DNA from: Pseudomonas sp. LRP2-20
Lineage (GTDB): Bacteria; Pseudomonadota; Gammaproteobacteria; Pseudomonadales; Pseudomonadaceae
Reading direction: 5' to 3'
Length of the DNA: 64,000 nucleotides
Assembly (NCBI RefSeq): GCF_024349685.1
Contig: NZ_AP025944.1
Span: 1,804,001 to 1,868,000, forward strand
The notes beneath the pieces were generated by a model. That model saw only the letters and a program-made list of their open reading frames with translations. It ran no database searches and was not told the DNA's origin. The translations under genes were made by a program, and so were the position numbers. Below, one piece after another: positions 10,501 to 21,241 of this stretch (position 1 is the first letter of the stretch; every line of letters starts with the position of its first letter).

Positions 10501-13500
10501 GTTGCTGCACCGCTATAGCGGCCAGCGCGACCTGCGCATTGGCGCGCCGGTGGCCAACCGCATCCGCCCGGAAAGCGAAGGCCTGATCGGCGCCTTCCTC
10601 AACACCCAGGTGCTGCGTTGCGAGCTGGACGGGCAAATGACCGTCGCCGCCTTGCTCGACCAGGTGCGCCAGGCCGCCATTGAAGGCCAGTCGCACCAGG
10701 ACTTGCCGTTCGACCAGTTGGTCGAGGCCCTGCAGCCGCCGCGCAGCAGCGCCTACAACCCGCTGTTCCAGGTGATGTGCAACGTGCAGCGCTGGGCCTT
10801 CCAGCAGAGCCGCACGCTGGCTGGCATGCAGGTGGATTACCTGGTCAACGACGCCAGCGCCACCAAGTTCGACCTGTACCTGGAGGTCACCGACCTCGAC
10901 GGCCGCCTGGGCTGCTGCCTGACCTACAGCCGCGACCTGTTCGATGAGCCGCGCATCGCGCGCATGGCCGAGCACTGGCAGCAGTTGCTGGTCGGCCTGC
11001 TCGACAACCCGCAGCAGCGCCTGTGCGAGCTGCCGATGCTGGCCGATGCCGAGCAGCAGGTACTGATCGGGCAGTTGCAGGGCGAACAGGACTTCGCCAT
11101 CGACCACACCCTTCACGGTCTGTTCGCTGCCCAGGCTGCACGCACGCCTAACGCCGGTGCGCTGACCTTCGCCGGCCAGCACATGACCTACGCCGAGCTC
11201 GACCAGCAGGCCAACCGCCTGGCCCGCGCCCTGCGCGAACGCGGGGTCGGCCCGCAGGTGCGGGTGGGCCTGGCGCTGGAGCGCTCGCTGGAAATGGTGG
11301 TCGGCTTGCTGGCCATTCTCAAGGCCGGTGGCGCCTATGTGCCGCTCGACCCGGAGTACCCGCTCGACCGCCTGCGTTACATGATCGAGGACAGCCGCAT
11401 CGGCCTGCTGCTGAGCCAGCGCGCCCTGCTCGCAACCCTGGGTGAATTGCCTGATGGTGTGGCCCGCTGGAGCCTGGAAGACGATGTCGCGAGCCTGTCG
11501 GCCTACAGCGATGCGCCGCTGGACAACCTCAACCTGCCGCAGCATCAGGCCTACCTGATCTACACCTCCGGTTCCACCGGCAAGCCCAAGGGCGTGATGG
11601 TCAGCCACGGTGAAATCGGCATGCACTGCCAGGCGGTGATCGACGCCTTTGGCATGCGCAGCGATGACTGCGAGCTGCACTTCTATTCGATCAACTTTGA
11701 CGCGGCCAGCGAACGTTTGCTGGTGCCGCTGCTGTGCGGCGCCCGCGTGGTCCTGCGTGCCCAGGGCCAATGGGGTGCGGAGGAAATCTGCCAGCTGGTG
11801 CGCGAGCAGCAGGTGAGCGTTCTTGGCTTCACCCCGAGCTATGGCAGCCAGCTGGCCCAGTACCTCGCCGCACAGCGCCAGCAGCTGCCGGTGCGGTTGG
11901 TGATCACCGGCGGCGAAGCGCTGACTGGCGAGCACTTGCAGCGCATCCGCCAGGCGTTTGCCCCGCAGCAGTTCTTCAACGCCTACGGCCCCACCGAAAC
12001 CGTGGTCATGCCGCTGGCCTGCCTGGCGCCGCAGGTCATGCCCGCCGACGCTGGCAGCGTGCCGATCGGCCGGGTGATCGGGGCCCGCACCGCCTACATC
12101 CTTGACGAGGACCTGGCCTTGCTGCCGCAAGGGGGGATCGGCGAGCTGTACGTCGGCGGTGCCGGCCTGGCCCAGGGTTACCACGACCGCCCGGGCCTCA
12201 GCGCCGAGCGCTTTGTCGCCGACCCGTTCAGCCAGGGCGGCGGGCGCCTGTACCGCACCGGCGACCTGGTGCGCCTGCGTGCCGATGGCCTGGTGGAATA
12301 CGTCGGCCGTGCCGACCAACAGGTGAAGATCCGCGGTTTTCGCATCGAGCTGGGTGAAATCGAAAGCCACCTGCAGGCGCATGCCGATGTCGACGAGGCC
12401 GTGGTCCTGGCCCTTGACCTGCCGGGTGGCAAGCAACTGGTAGGTTACCTGGTGTGCAAGCAGGCCACTGGCGACAGCGATGCGCAATTCAGGCTGCGCG
12501 AAGCGGTCAAGGCCGATGCGCGTCAGCACCTGCCGGATTACATGGTGCCAGCGCACCTGGTGCTGCTCGAACGCCTGCCATTGATGGGCAACGGCAAGCT
12601 CGACCGCCGTGCACTGCCGGCACCGGACCTGGAGCAGGCCCGCGAGCATTACCAGGCCCCGGCCAATGAGCTGGAGCAGCAGCTGGCGCAGGTCTGGCGC
12701 GAAGTGCTCAACGTTCACCGCGTGGGTGTGCAGGACAATTTCTTCGAACTGGGCGGCGACTCGATCCTGTCGATTCAGGTGGTCAGCCGTGCGCGCCAGC
12801 TGGGCCTGCAGTTCACCCCGCGTGACCTGTTCCAGCACCAGACCATCCAGACCCTGGCTGCCGTGGCCAGCCGCAGTGCGGCGCCGAGCAGCATCGAGCA
12901 GGGCCCGCGCGAGGGGCGTAGCGGCCTGACGCCGATTCAGCACTGGTTCTTCGACAGTGACGTGACCCAGCCGCAGCACTGGAACCAGGCGGTGCTGCTG
13001 GAAGCGCGCCAGCCTCTGGACCGTGCCACCCTTGAACAGGCCCTGGCCGGGCTGGTGGCGCATCACGACAGCCTGCGCCTGCGCTTCACCCAAGGCCACG
13101 CTGCATTCGCCGCGCAGCCTGCAGAACAGTTGCTGTGGACGGCCACGGTCGCCGACTTCGCCGACTGCCAGGCGCTGTACACCGACGTGCAACGCAGCCT
13201 TGACCTGGAACGGGGCCCGCTGCTGCGTGCCTTGCTGGTGAGCGACGGGCAGGGCGCCCAGCGCCTGCTGCTGGCGATCCACCACCTGGTGGTCGATGGT
13301 GTGTCCTGGCGTGTGCTGCTCGAAGACCTGCAGGCGCTGTATCGCGGTCAGCCACTGCCGGCCAAGACCCACGCCATGGCCGACTGGGCCGCGCGCCTGG
13401 CCAGCTACGCCGGCAGCGATTCGCTGCGCGACGAACTGGGCTGGTGGCAAGACCAGCTCGGCAGCGTGCGCCATGAGCTGCCGTGCGATCACCCGCAGGG

Positions 13501-16500
13501 TGGCAACCTGCATCGGCATGCTGAAACCCTGGCCATCGGCCTGGACGTGGAGCAGACCCGGCAGTTGCTGCAACAGGCACCGGCGGCCTACCACACCCAG
13601 GTCAACGACCTGCTGCTGACCGCGCTGGCTCGCACCCTGTGCCGCTGGAGCGGTGATCAGGAAGTGCTGGTGCAGCTTGAAGGCCACGGTCGCGACGGCC
13701 TGTTCGAGGACATGGACCTGACCCGCAGCGTTGGCTGGTTCACCAACGCCTACCCGCTGCGCCTGAACCCGCAGGCCGGCGATGACGATGCCGCGCGTGG
13801 CACGTCGATCAAGCGCATCAAAGAGCAACTGCGTCAGGTGCCACACAAGGGCCTGGGCTACGGCGTGCTGCGCTACCTGGGCGATGCTGCCAGCCGCGAG
13901 AGCATGGCGGCACTGCCGCAGGCGCGCATCACCTTCAACTACCTGGGCCAGTTCGACCAGCAGTTCGACGAGGCCGCCTTGTTCCTGCCGCTGGATGCGC
14001 CGGCCGGCCAGGCCCATGACCTGGATGCGCCGTTGCCGAACTGGCTCAGCGTCGATGGCCAGGTCTACGGGGGGGCCCTGCAACTGCGTTGGACCTACAG
14101 CCGCGAGCGCTATGACGCGCAGACCATCGCGCAGTTGGCCGAGGCGTACCGCGAGGAACTGCTGGCCCTGGTCAGTCACTGCCTGGCCGATGGCAACGGC
14201 AGCTTCACGCCGTCGGACTTCCCGCTGGCGCACCTGACCCAGGCGCAGATCGACGCACTGCCGGTCCCCGCTGCCCGGATCGAAGACGTCTACCCGCTGA
14301 CGCCGATGCAGGAAGGCATGCTGTTGCACACCCTGCTGGAGCCGGGCACCGGCCTTTACTACATGCAGGACCGCTACCGCATCAACAGCGCGCTCGACCC
14401 CGAGCGTTTCGCCCAGGCCTGGCAGGCCGTGGTGGCGCGTCACGAGGCCCTGCGCGCCTCGTTCAGCTGGAACGCTGGCGAGACGATGCTGCAGATCATC
14501 CACAAACCGGCTAACACGCCGGTGGACTACCAGGACTGGCGCGGCCTTGATGAAGCGGCCCAGGAGATGCGCCTGCAAGCCCTGCACAAGCAAGAGCGGG
14601 AAGCGGGCTTTGCCCTGCTGCAGGAGGCACCGTTCCACCTGCGCCTGGTGCGCGTCGATGACCAGCGCTACTGGTTCATGATGAGCAACCACCACATCCT
14701 CATCGATGCCTGGTGCCGTTCGTTGCTGATGAATGATTTCTTCGCGCTCTACCAGGCCCTGGGCGAAGGCCGCCAGGCTCAATTGCCTGTGCCGCCGCGC
14801 TACCGCGACTACATCGGCTGGCTGCAGCGCCAGGACATGGGCGAGGCGCGCCGCTGGTGGCAGGCCAACCTGGCCGGTTTCGAGCGCGCCACCGCGCTGC
14901 CCAGCGACCGCCCGCTGCGCAACGACCACGCCGGTGACGGCATGGTGGTGGGTGACTGCTACACCCGCCTGGAGGTGAGCGACGGCGTGCGTCTGCGCGA
15001 ACTGGCCCAGGCCCACCAGCTGACCATCAACACTTTCGCCCAGGCGGCCTGGGCGCTGGTGCTGGCGCGCTACAGCGGCGATCGCGATGTGGCCTTCGGC
15101 GTGACCGTGGCCGGGCGCCCGGTGAGCCTGCCGCAGATGCAGCGCACGGTGGGCCTGTTCATCAACAGTATCGCCCTGCGCGTGCAGCTGCCCGAGCCGG
15201 GCCAGCGCCACAGCGTGCGCCAGTGGTTGCAGGGCCTGCTGGAACGCAACATGGAGCTGCGCGAGTACGAGTACCTGCCGCTGGTGGCAATCCAGGAATG
15301 CAGCGAACTGCCCAAGGGCCAGCCGCTGTTCAACAGCCTGTTCGTGTTCGAGAACGCACCGGTGGAAACCGCGGTACTCGACCACGCCCAGCACCTCAAT
15401 GCCAGCTCTGACTCCGGCCGCACCCACACCAACTTCCCGCTGACGGCGGTGTGTTACCCAGGGGATGACCTGGGCCTGCACCTGTCCTTCGACCAGCGCT
15501 ACTTCGACTACCCGACCGTCGAGCGCCTGCTGGCCGAGTTCAAGCGCCTGCTGCTGGCACTGGTGCAAGGCTTTGAAGGGGAGGTGAGTGAGTTACCGTT
15601 GCTGGGCGCGGACGAACAGCGCTTCCTGCTCGACGACTGCAACCGTACCGGGCACGCCTACCCGCTGGAGCAGAGCTACGTGGCGCTGTTCGAAGCGCAG
15701 GTCGCTGCCCACCCCGAGCGCACCGTCGCCTGCTGCCTGGAAGCATCGTATGACTATGCCGGGCTGAACCTGGCGGCCAACCGCCTGGGCCATGCCCTGG
15801 TCGCAGCGGGTGTGGCCATCGACCAGCCGGTTGCCTTGTTGGCCGAGCGGGGCTTGCCGTTGCTGGGCATGATCGTCGGCAGCTTCAAGGCTGGCGCCGG
15901 CTACCTGCCGCTGGACCCGGGCCTGCCGTCGGCGCGGCTGCAGCGTATCGTCGAACTGAGCCACACGCCGGTGCTGGTGTGCAGCGCGGCCTGTGCCGAG
16001 CAGGCGCGCCAGTTGCTCGATGAGCTGGCCGGTGTGGCGCGGCCACAGTTGCTGGTGTGGGAGGAGGTGCAGGGCAGCAGCATCGCCAGCCATAACCCCG
16101 GCATCCACAGTGGGCCGGACAACCTGGCCTACGTGATCTACACCTCCGGCTCCACCGGGTTGCCCAAGGGTGTGATGGTCGAGCAGCGCGGGATGCTCAA
16201 CAACCAGCTAAGCAAGGTGCCGTACCTGGCCCTGAGCGAGCACGACGTGATCGCCCAGACTGCCTCGCAGAGCTTCGACATTTCGGTCTGGCAGTTCCTC
16301 GCCGCGCCGTTGTTCGGCGCCAGGGTGGAGATCGTGCCGAACGCCATCGCCCATGACCCACACGGTTTGCTGGCGCATGTGCAAGCCACTGGTATCAGTG
16401 TGCTGGAAAGCGTGCCGTCGCTGATCCAGGGCATGCTGGCCAACGATCATCAGGCGCTTGATGGCCTGCGCTGGATGTTGCCGACCGGCGAGGCGATGCC

Positions 16501-17518
16501 GCCGGAGCTTGCTGCGCAATGGCTGCAGCGTTATCCGCAGGTTGGCCTGGTCAATGCCTACGGGCCGGCAGAGTGCTCGGATGATGTGGCTTTCTTCCGC
16601 GTCGACATGGCCTCGACCCGCGGCAGCTACCTGCCGATCGGCACGCCGACCGACAACAACCGGCTGTATCTGTATGGCGAAGATCAGGCCCTGGTCCCGC
16701 TGGGTGCGGTGGGTGAGTTGTGTGTGGCCGGTACCGGCGTCGGTCGCGGCTATGTTGGCGACCCGGTGCGCACGGCACTGGCCTTCATCCCCCACCCGCA
16801 CGGGGCGCCGGGCGAGCGCCTGTACCGCACCGGCGACCTGGCACGGCAGCGCCCGGACGGGGTGCTGGAGTATGTCGGGCGCATCGATCATCAGGTGAAG
16901 ATCCGCGGCTACCGTATCGAACTGGGCGAGATCGAGGCGCGTCTGCACGAGCAGGCCGAGCTTCGCGATGCGGCGGTGGGGGTGCAGGAAACCGCCAATG
17001 GCAAGCACCTGGTTGGCTACCTGGTGGCACACCAGGGTGTGGTTGCCGAAGCCGCGTTGCTGGAGCAGATCAAGCAGCGCCTGCGAGCCGAGTTGCCGGA
17101 GTACATGGTGCCGCTGCACTGGGGCTGGTTCGCCAGCCTGCCGCACAACGCCAACGGCAAGCTTGACCGCAAGGCGCTGCCGACCATCGAGATCGGTGGG
17201 CAGCACAGCCAGGCCTACCTGGCGCCGCGGGATGAGCTGGAAGCGGTGCTGGCGGGTATCTGGGGCGATGTGCTCAAGGCCGAACGGGTCGGGGTGCGTG
17301 ACAACTTCTTCGAGCTGGGCGGGCATTCGCTGCTGGCCACGCAGATCGCTTCGCGGGTGCAGAAGCAGCTGCAATTGAACGTGCCGTTGCGGGCGATGTT
17401 CGAGTGCAGCACGGTGGAGGAGTTGGCCGAGTATGTGCGTGGGTTGCAGGGCAGTGAGCTGGATGAGGGCAAGGCGGATCGGCTCAGTGACTTGATGGCT
17501 GAGCTGGAAGGGCTTTAG
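4577..17518 (+). CDS. pvdL: Pyoverdine chromophore NRPS, PvdL
   Basis: A 4313-residue nonribosomal peptide synthetase, close to the usual PvdL length. Domain order by motif, in approximate residues: acyl-CoA ligase ([11 protein letters not shown], 170), carrier (GGNSIAATQ, Ser about 615), condensation (HHIVADG, 802), adenylation ([11 protein letters not shown], 1273), carrier (GGHSLLATQ, 1658), condensation (HHIVTEG, 1850), adenylation ([11 protein letters not shown], 2328), carrier (GGDSILSIQ, 2729), epimerase ([11 protein letters not shown], 2901), condensation (HHILIDAW, 3371), adenylation ([11 protein letters not shown], 3855), carrier (GGHSLLATQ, 4252). There is no thioesterase, so the product passes to another NRPS. 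In the family the modules load a fatty acid, L-Glu, D-Tyr and L-Dab. The last adenylation domain reads DIWELTADDK, the Dab code; the epimerase sits in the Tyr module as expected. The ATG has AGGAA upstream and a PvdS promoter about 85-110 bases before it. Confidence 0.95.
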   Translation: MTDAFELPLSLVQALVQRAALTPDRIALRFLADAPGEQAVLSYRDLDARARTIAAALQARAGFGERAVLLFPSGPDYVAAFFGCLYAGIIAVPAYPPESSRRHHQERLLSIIDDAEPRLLLTVAALHDSLQGLEALSGDNAPELLAVDALDPVLAASWREPALKGHDIAFLQYTSGSTALPKGVQVSHGNLVANEQLIRSGFGIDLNPDDVIVSWLPLYHDMGLIGGLLQPIFSGVPCVLMSPGYFLARPLRWLQAISEYGGTISGGPDFAYRLCSERVSEAALAGLDLSRWRVAYSGSEPIRQDSLATFADTFAACGFQPGSFFASYGLAEATLFVSGSRRGQGIGALELDAEALAANRAEAGKGSVLMSCGYPQPGHALRIVEPQHLEVLGDNQVGEIWAGGPSIALGYWRNPEATARTFVERDGQTWLRTGDLGFMRDGEVFVTGRLKDMLIVRGQNLYPQDLEKTLEREVEVLRKGRVAVFAVDDQGEEGIGVAVEISRNVQKAVKPDDLIKTLRQVIADACRQAPAVVLLLNPGALPKTSSGKLQRSACRLRLHDGSLDCYARFPMAAGPVAEPATPDDLQARIASIWREVLKVEAVAAEDHFLLLGGNSIAATQVTARLADELAIELSLRTLFEAPTLVEYSACVAAILAEGAGATRAITALSRGQALPQSLAQNRLWLTWQLQPQSAAYNIPAGLHLRGELNEAALEAAFQALVARHESLRTVFSEVDGQALQHVLTQLPFSLQRLDFEGLAPDHVRQRREDEAQQPFDLTQGPLLRVTLVRLDDEDHQLWVTLHHIVADGWSLNILLDEFAKLYAARCQGLDAKLAPLTLGYADYGTWQRQWLTEGESARQMGYWKAALGDTSPVLDLYPDQPRSSLHQNRAARLSVKVPARLGDALKGLAREQQASLFMVLLAAWQGLLHRYTGQADIRVGVPNANRPRQETQGMVGFFINTQVLRAQLDGRLPFAQLLAQVREATLGAQANQDLPFEQLLEALPEAREQGLFQVMFNHQQRDLSALRRLPGLLAEELPWHSREAKFDLQLHSEEDHQGRLSLAFDYAAELFEADTVKRLAQHLLALLEQVCAEPQLPLGDVQLLDEQARQQLLAWGEAPAPAPQQLLVEQLNEQARLTPQRTALVWQGGSLSYAELHQQANRLAHYLRDKGVGPDTCVAIAVERSPQLLVGLLAILKAGGAYVPLDVDYPAERLAYMLGDCQASLLLSHSSLLGTLPQVDGVSAIALDQLHLDSWPSQAPGLHLHGDNLAYVIYTSGSTGRPKGVGNTHAALAERLQWMQARYALDENDVLMQKAPISFDVSVWECFWPLITGCKLVLAGPGEHRDPQRIAALVQAHGVTTLHFVPPLLQVFVQEPLAAGCSSLRRLFSGGEALPSHLRDRVLQLLPQVQLHNRYGPTETAINVTHWHCQAADGERSPIGRPLGNVLCRVLDDGLELAAPGVPGELYLGGAGVARGYLGRPGLTAERFVPQADGNGARLYRSGDRARWQVQNTALEYLGRLDQQVKVRGFRVEPEEVQACLLAQPGVEQAVVLIHHDAVGAQLVGYYSGSAPSDALLVALAGQLPAYMVPSQLIGLAQMPLGPSGKIDRKALPAPVWQQRAHVEPQTALQQQVAAIWREVLNLPQVGLHDDFFALGGHSLLATQIVSRTRQACDVELPLKALFEASELAAFCEEITRIRAAGECNRQGQIALVDRRQAVPLSYSQQRMWFLWQMEPDSPAYNVGGMARLRGALHVDAFERALQALIMRHETLRTTFPSIEGVPYQCVAGDSGLHLDWQDFTALPAGTRQQRLQQLADDQAHQPFDLERGPLLRACLAKTEGREHYFVLTLHHIVTEGWAMDIFARELGELYEAFVDERESPLAPLPVQYLDYSVWQRQWLESGEGARQLAYWKDRLGNEHPVLALPTDRPRPAVQSHRGELYRFDLDPALVARVHAFNHQRGLTLFMTMTATLAALLHRYSGQRDLRIGAPVANRIRPESEGLIGAFLNTQVLRCELDGQMTVAALLDQVRQAAIEGQSHQDLPFDQLVEALQPPRSSAYNPLFQVMCNVQRWAFQQSRTLAGMQVDYLVNDASATKFDLYLEVTDLDGRLGCCLTYSRDLFDEPRIARMAEHWQQLLVGLLDNPQQRLCELPMLADAEQQVLIGQLQGEQDFAIDHTLHGLFAAQAARTPNAGALTFAGQHMTYAELDQQANRLARALRERGVGPQVRVGLALERSLEMVVGLLAILKAGGAYVPLDPEYPLDRLRYMIEDSRIGLLLSQRALLATLGELPDGVARWSLEDDVASLSAYSDAPLDNLNLPQHQAYLIYTSGSTGKPKGVMVSHGEIGMHCQAVIDAFGMRSDDCELHFYSINFDAASERLLVPLLCGARVVLRAQGQWGAEEICQLVREQQVSVLGFTPSYGSQLAQYLAAQRQQLPVRLVITGGEALTGEHLQRIRQAFAPQQFFNAYGPTETVVMPLACLAPQVMPADAGSVPIGRVIGARTAYILDEDLALLPQGGIGELYVGGAGLAQGYHDRPGLSAERFVADPFSQGGGRLYRTGDLVRLRADGLVEYVGRADQQVKIRGFRIELGEIESHLQAHADVDEAVVLALDLPGGKQLVGYLVCKQATGDSDAQFRLREAVKADARQHLPDYMVPAHLVLLERLPLMGNGKLDRRALPAPDLEQAREHYQAPANELEQQLAQVWREVLNVHRVGVQDNFFELGGDSILSIQVVSRARQLGLQFTPRDLFQHQTIQTLAAVASRSAAPSSIEQGPREGRSGLTPIQHWFFDSDVTQPQHWNQAVLLEARQPLDRATLEQALAGLVAHHDSLRLRFTQGHAAFAAQPAEQLLWTATVADFADCQALYTDVQRSLDLERGPLLRALLVSDGQGAQRLLLAIHHLVVDGVSWRVLLEDLQALYRGQPLPAKTHAMADWAARLASYAGSDSLRDELGWWQDQLGSVRHELPCDHPQGGNLHRHAETLAIGLDVEQTRQLLQQAPAAYHTQVNDLLLTALARTLCRWSGDQEVLVQLEGHGRDGLFEDMDLTRSVGWFTNAYPLRLNPQAGDDDAARGTSIKRIKEQLRQVPHKGLGYGVLRYLGDAASRESMAALPQARITFNYLGQFDQQFDEAALFLPLDAPAGQAHDLDAPLPNWLSVDGQVYGGALQLRWTYSRERYDAQTIAQLAEAYREELLALVSHCLADGNGSFTPSDFPLAHLTQAQIDALPVPAARIEDVYPLTPMQEGMLLHTLLEPGTGLYYMQDRYRINSALDPERFAQAWQAVVARHEALRASFSWNAGETMLQIIHKPANTPVDYQDWRGLDEAAQEMRLQALHKQEREAGFALLQEAPFHLRLVRVDDQRYWFMMSNHHILIDAWCRSLLMNDFFALYQALGEGRQAQLPVPPRYRDYIGWLQRQDMGEARRWWQANLAGFERATALPSDRPLRNDHAGDGMVVGDCYTRLEVSDGVRLRELAQAHQLTINTFAQAAWALVLARYSGDRDVAFGVTVAGRPVSLPQMQRTVGLFINSIALRVQLPEPGQRHSVRQWLQGLLERNMELREYEYLPLVAIQECSELPKGQPLFNSLFVFENAPVETAVLDHAQHLNASSDSGRTHTNFPLTAVCYPGDDLGLHLSFDQRYFDYPTVERLLAEFKRLLLALVQGFEGEVSELPLLGADEQRFLLDDCNRTGHAYPLEQSYVALFEAQVAAHPERTVACCLEASYDYAGLNLAANRLGHALVAAGVAIDQPVALLAERGLPLLGMIVGSFKAGAGYLPLDPGLPSARLQRIVELSHTPVLVCSAACAEQARQLLDELAGVARPQLLVWEEVQGSSIASHNPGIHSGPDNLAYVIYTSGSTGLPKGVMVEQRGMLNNQLSKVPYLALSEHDVIAQTASQSFDISVWQFLAAPLFGARVEIVPNAIAHDPHGLLAHVQATGISVLESVPSLIQGMLANDHQALDGLRWMLPTGEAMPPELAAQWLQRYPQVGLVNAYGPAECSDDVAFFRVDMASTRGSYLPIGTPTDNNRLYLYGEDQALVPLGAVGELCVAGTGVGRGYVGDPVRTALAFIPHPHGAPGERLYRTGDLARQRPDGVLEYVGRIDHQVKIRGYRIELGEIEARLHEQAELRDAAVGVQETANGKHLVGYLVAHQGVVAEAALLEQIKQRLRAELPEYMVPLHWGWFASLPHNANGKLDRKALPTIEIGGQHSQAYLAPRDELEAVLAGIWGDVLKAERVGVRDNFFELGGHSLLATQIASRVQKQLQLNVPLRAMFECSTVEELAEYVRGLQGSELDEGKADRLSDLMAELEGL

Positions 17519-17525
17519 ACCGTAC

Positions 17526-17543
17526 GGGGGCGCTTTGCGCCCC
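17526..17543 (+). terminator. Hairpin after pvdL
   Basis: GGGGGCGCTTTGCGCCCC stem-loop 8 bases after the stop, followed by ATTCG rather than a strong T-run. It probably works together with the adjoining REP pair. Confidence 0.5.
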
Positions 17544-17544
17544 A

Positions 17545-17626
17545 TTCGCGGGCAAGCCCGCTCCCACAGAAACCTCGCTGGATCAAGCCTTGCGGAGTAC
17601 CTGTGGGAGCGGGCTTGCCCGCGAAG
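17545..17626. repeat. REP pair (inverted)
   Basis: ttcgcgggcaagcccgctcc and ggagcgggcttgcccgcgaa face each other with about 36 bases between, separating the convergent pvdL and dsbG genes. Confidence 0.85.
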
Positions 17627-17650
17627 AGGCCGGAACTGACAAACCAGGTA

Positions 17651-18409
17651 TCAGCGCTTGCCGAGAATCTTGCCAAGCAGCTCTGGCCGCGGTGCGCCTT
17701 GCTGGCTCTGCAGGTTGCCCTGCTCATCCTGATAGAAGATCGCCGGGGTCGCCTGCAGCCCCATCTCCTCCATCAGTGCCATGTTCGCCGCCAGCTTCTG
17801 CTGCACGGCATCCGGCACTTTGTCCAGCGGCCTCAAGGCACTCGCCTTGCCCGCTTTCTCGTGCTCATGCAACGCCTTGGCCGGGTCCTTGGCTGCCAAC
17901 AGTGCCGCCGACTTGCCCGGGCTGTCTTCGCGGATGATGCCGACCATGATATGGCGCAACTGCACCTTGCCCGACTCCACCCAGGGCCGCGCCTGTTCCC
18001 AGAACATGTTGCAGTACGGGCAGTTGGGGTCGCTGAACAGGTACACCTTGCGCGGCGCACTGTCCTTGCCATCGGCGATCCAGGCGGTTTTCTCCATCTT
18101 CGCCCAGATCTCCTTGCTCATCGGCGCGTACACCAGCTTCTGCAGCGGCTCGGCGCTGAGGTCCTTGCCCTGTTCGTCGAACAGGCTGCCGACCAGCACG
18201 TGCTTGCCGTCCGGGGTCAGGTACAGGGCCAGGGCATTGTTCTGGTATTCGGCGGCGTAGCCGCGCAGGCCGTTGGGGGCATCGAAGCTGCCCTTGATTT
18301 CGGCGCCCTTGGCTTGCAGTTGCTGGATCGCCTTGGGCAGTTCTTCGGCCTGCACCAGCGGGGCGGCCAGCAGGGCCAGGGACAGGGGTAGCAGGGCAGT
18401 CAATCGCAT
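17651..18409 (-). CDS. dsbG: Thiol:disulfide interchange protein DsbG
   Basis: A 252-residue periplasmic protein: signal peptide (MRLTALLPLSLALLAAPLVQA), dimerisation region, then a thioredoxin domain with the active site CPYC at residues 130-133 and a cis-Pro loop (QATPAIF). DsbG-type proteins reduce or protect single cysteine thiols in periplasmic proteins and are kept reduced by DsbD, encoded two genes upstream in the same operon. The start at 18409 is one base after the stop of the TlpA-like gene. Confidence 0.88.
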   Translation of the reverse strand: MRLTALLPLSLALLAAPLVQAEELPKAIQQLQAKGAEIKGSFDAPNGLRGYAAEYQNNALALYLTPDGKHVLVGSLFDEQGKDLSAEPLQKLVYAPMSKEIWAKMEKTAWIADGKDSAPRKVYLFSDPNCPYCNMFWEQARPWVESGKVQLRHIMVGIIREDSPGKSAALLAAKDPAKALHEHEKAGKASALRPLDKVPDAVQQKLAANMALMEEMGLQATPAIFYQDEQGNLQSQQGAPRPELLGKILGKR

Positions 18410-18410
18410 G

Positions 18411-19247
18411 TCAGTTTCCTTGTGCGGCAGGGGCGGGCGCCTTGGCCCGCGCGAAAGGTTCCAGGGCATGGCGCAGGCTGGCCCGCGACAGCTCGCCGAG
18501 GTGGCTGCCGATCAGGCGGCCGTCGGCGTCGTAGAACAAGGTGGTGGGCAGGGCCATCGAGCCAACCCGCTGGGCCAGCACGCCGGTGCCGTCGAAAAGC
18601 ACGTGGGTCAGGCTCAGACCAGTGGTGGCCAGGAAGGTGGTGACGTTCTCGGGCGTTTCACCCTGGTTGACGAAGATGAAGGTCACGTGGGGGTACTCGC
18701 CCTGGGCCTGCTGCAGCACTGGCATTTCCCGGCGGCATGGCGGGCACCAGGTGGCCCAGATATTGATCACCAGCGGCTTGCCACGGTAGCTGTGCAACGC
18801 CACGGACTGGCCAGCGGCATTGCGCAGGCTCAGCTCGGGCAAGGCGGTGCCCTTGCTGTACAGGTGGCTGCCCAGGCTGCTCAGGCCCCAGAACAGCGCA
18901 CCGCTGAACAGTGCCCAGCCCAGCGGGCGACGCAAGGCAGGCTGGCGCCAGCCCTGCCAGAGGGTGGCGAGGACGATGCCGACCAGGCCCGACCAGAGCA
19001 GGAAACCGCCGTCACGGATGTCGATGACCTGCAGCAGGTCGTCGCGGTACATCGGCCAGTAGGCCAATACGAAACCCAGGCGGGCGCACAGCAGGCCGAT
19101 CAGGAACAGGTTGAACAGCGCCGATTCCGGGCTTTCGCCGCCCCGCCGGGCGACCCACCAGCCAACCAGGCAGGCCACGCCGAGGGCGGCGAGCATCAGC
19201 AGGTGGTTGAGCGCCATGGTCAGTGGGCCGAGGGTTACCGTCAGCAT
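18411..19247 (-). CDS. Membrane-anchored TlpA/DsbE-like thioredoxin with N-terminal multi-span domain
   Basis: A 278-residue fusion. About residues 8-125 hold four hydrophobic segments resembling a partial prolipoprotein diacylglyceryl transferase (Lgt-like) membrane domain (GLLCARLGFVLAYWPMYRDD); residues 135-265 are a TlpA-family thioredoxin with WCPPC, active cysteines 168 and 171, and a cis-Pro in MALPTTLF. It should reduce periplasmic disulfides, possibly drawing electrons from DsbD. Its start overlaps the dsbD stop as TGATG, so the genes are probably translationally coupled. The Lgt-like part lacks enough of the fold to be an active transferase (inference). Confidence 0.8.
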   Translation of the reverse strand: MLTVTLGPLTMALNHLLMLAALGVACLVGWWVARRGGESPESALFNLFLIGLLCARLGFVLAYWPMYRDDLLQVIDIRDGGFLLWSGLVGIVLATLWQGWRQPALRRPLGWALFSGALFWGLSSLGSHLYSKGTALPELSLRNAAGQSVALHSYRGKPLVINIWATWCPPCRREMPVLQQAQGEYPHVTFIFVNQGETPENVTTFLATTGLSLTHVLFDGTGVLAQRVGSMALPTTLFYDADGRLIGSHLGELSRASLRHALEPFARAKAPAPAAQGN

Positions 19248-20959
19248 CAGCCTTGGCTCCGGGTCTGGGTCCAGTGTTGCAGGAACGCAGCGGCATCCAC
19301 CTCACCCGTGATGCGCCGTGCGCGACGTTCTTCGCCTTCCGGGCCGAGCCAGATGATGCTGGGTGGGCCAGGTACCTGGTAGCGCTGCAGCAGGGCGCGG
19401 CTGGCCGCGGAGTCGGCGGTCACGTCCAGGCGCAGCAGGTGCACGCCGGCCAGGCTCGCTTGGATGTCGGGGCGGGAGAACACCTGCTTTTCCATGACCT
19501 TGCACGACACGCACCAGTCGGCGTAATAGTCGACCATGACCCACTGGCCGCGGGCCTTCGCGGCATCGAGCTCGCGTTGCAAGGCCTCAGGGCTGCTGAC
19601 CGTGACGAAGTGTTCGTCGGCCTTTTGTACCGCGGCGGGTGCTGGACCGCCAGCGAACGGCCGCAACGGTTGCCACAGGTCATCACCACCTGCAGCCGCG
19701 CCGACCAGCAGCAAGCCACCCCACAATGCGCCCAGCAAGGGTACCGCGCGCAGTGCTGGCAAGCGCTGCAGCGCCGGCCAGCTGGCCCAGCCCAGGGCAA
19801 TCAGCCAGGCGCCGCTCAGGGCCAGTACCACAGGCGCGGCAAGCAGGCTGCGCACCGTGTACAGGGCCATGGCCAGGAACACGAAACCAAAAATACCCTT
19901 GACCCGGTTCATCCAGGCCCCAGGGCGCGGCAGGTAGCGGTTGCCTAGGGTCACCAGCAACAGCAGCGGCACGCCCATGCCCAGGCCGAGGCTGAACAGC
20001 ACCAGTGCGCCTTGCAGCACATCGCCACTCTGCGCGATGTACAGCAGTGCACCCGCCAGTGGCGCCGTCATGCACGGGCCGAGCAGCAGGCCGGACAGCG
20101 CGCCGAGCAACGCTGCACCGTACAGGTTGCCGCCGCGGGTGCCTTGGCCGGCGCGGTCCAGGCGATCGCGCAGGGCTGCCGGCAGCTGTAGTTCGAAGGC
20201 GCCGAACATCGGCAGGGCGAGGAGGATGAACAAACCGGCCAGGCTGCCCAGCAGCCAGGGTTGCTGCAGCCACGCCTGCAGGCTCGCGCCCAGCAGCGCG
20301 GCGACCACGCCCAGGGCCGCGTACACCAGCGCCATGCTCAGCACATAGACCCCGGCCAGCAGCCAGCCACGCCGGGCACTGGCACCGTTGCCCAGGACCA
20401 GGCCGGCAAGGATCGGCAGCATTGGCAACGAGCAGGGGGTGAAGGCCAGCAACAGGCCCAGGCCGAAGAACGCCAGCAGGCTCCAGGCCAGGCTGGCGCT
20501 CTGCAGGCCGCTGGCCAGGGCCTGGTCGCTGGCTTGCTCGGAGGCCGGCGTCACGCTGCCACCCAGGTCGATGGCGGTGGTTTGCGGCGGGTAGCACAGG
20601 CCGGCGTCGGCGCAGCCCTGCCAGCCCAGGCGCAACTGGCCTTGGGCATTGGCCGGGATCAGCAGTTCCAGCTGGTCGCGGTACACCGCGCTGTCACCGA
20701 AGAACTCGTCGTGGTGGTTCAGTGCCGGCGGCAGTTGCGGCTGTTGGTCGGGGGGCAAACCGTCGAACTTGAGGCGCTTCTGGTACAGGTAGTAACCCTG
20801 TTTGATCTGGAAGAACAGGCGCATCTGGCCGTCGGCCTGGCGGTCGTGGGTCAGCACGAACGCCTGGTTGACCGGCAGGAAGTCGGGTTTGACGTCGAAC
20901 GGGTTGGCCTGCAACGGGCCGGCCAGGAGGAACGTCAGGAAGAGCAGAACGATGCGCAT
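19247..20959 (-). CDS. dsbD: Thiol:disulfide interchange protein DsbD
   Basis: A 570-residue inner-membrane electron relay that moves reducing power from cytoplasmic thioredoxin to periplasmic thiol enzymes. Three parts are visible: signal peptide and N-terminal domain with Cys116 and Cys122 (GCADAGLC), a multi-span core with the paired cysteines in FTPCSLPML and LLGPCMTAP, and a C-terminal thioredoxin domain with WCVSC (483-486). The start at 20959 (MRIVLLFLTF) has AAGGCGAAG upstream and begins the signal peptide. It is first in a three-gene Dsb operon with the TlpA-like gene and dsbG. Confidence 0.92.
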   Translation of the reverse strand: MRIVLLFLTFLLAGPLQANPFDVKPDFLPVNQAFVLTHDRQADGQMRLFFQIKQGYYLYQKRLKFDGLPPDQQPQLPPALNHHDEFFGDSAVYRDQLELLIPANAQGQLRLGWQGCADAGLCYPPQTTAIDLGGSVTPASEQASDQALASGLQSASLAWSLLAFFGLGLLLAFTPCSLPMLPILAGLVLGNGASARRGWLLAGVYVLSMALVYAALGVVAALLGASLQAWLQQPWLLGSLAGLFILLALPMFGAFELQLPAALRDRLDRAGQGTRGGNLYGAALLGALSGLLLGPCMTAPLAGALLYIAQSGDVLQGALVLFSLGLGMGVPLLLLVTLGNRYLPRPGAWMNRVKGIFGFVFLAMALYTVRSLLAAPVVLALSGAWLIALGWASWPALQRLPALRAVPLLGALWGGLLLVGAAAGGDDLWQPLRPFAGGPAPAAVQKADEHFVTVSSPEALQRELDAAKARGQWVMVDYYADWCVSCKVMEKQVFSRPDIQASLAGVHLLRLDVTADSAASRALLQRYQVPGPPSIIWLGPEGEERRARRITGEVDAAAFLQHWTQTRSQG

Positions 20960-21241
20960 GTCTTCGCCTTGGCAGTACGGAATGGTGGCCATGCTGGCTG
21001 TGGTCGATTAACCCAAGGTTAACCGTTCCTGCCGAAGCGGGTGCTGCGCTGCCGCGTGTCGGCCCTCGACACACCGCGACATATTGTCGGCTTGACTTTG
21101 CTTATGCCCATACTCTTGTTGTAAAGTTGACGTAGGAGTCAGTTTTTTCTGGCTCACGCGTCAAGGTTCTCACCCTTCCGAGTTCCCCGCACAAGAATCA
21201 GAAAAAGATGGGCAGATACTCTTCTGCCCTGAGGATCAAGC

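Noticed and set aside
9326..15568. A 2080-codon open frame on the reverse strand inside pvdL
   Set aside because: It has no recognisable domain and mirrors the codon bias of the sense gene. Long antisense frames are usual opposite GC-rich NRPS genes.
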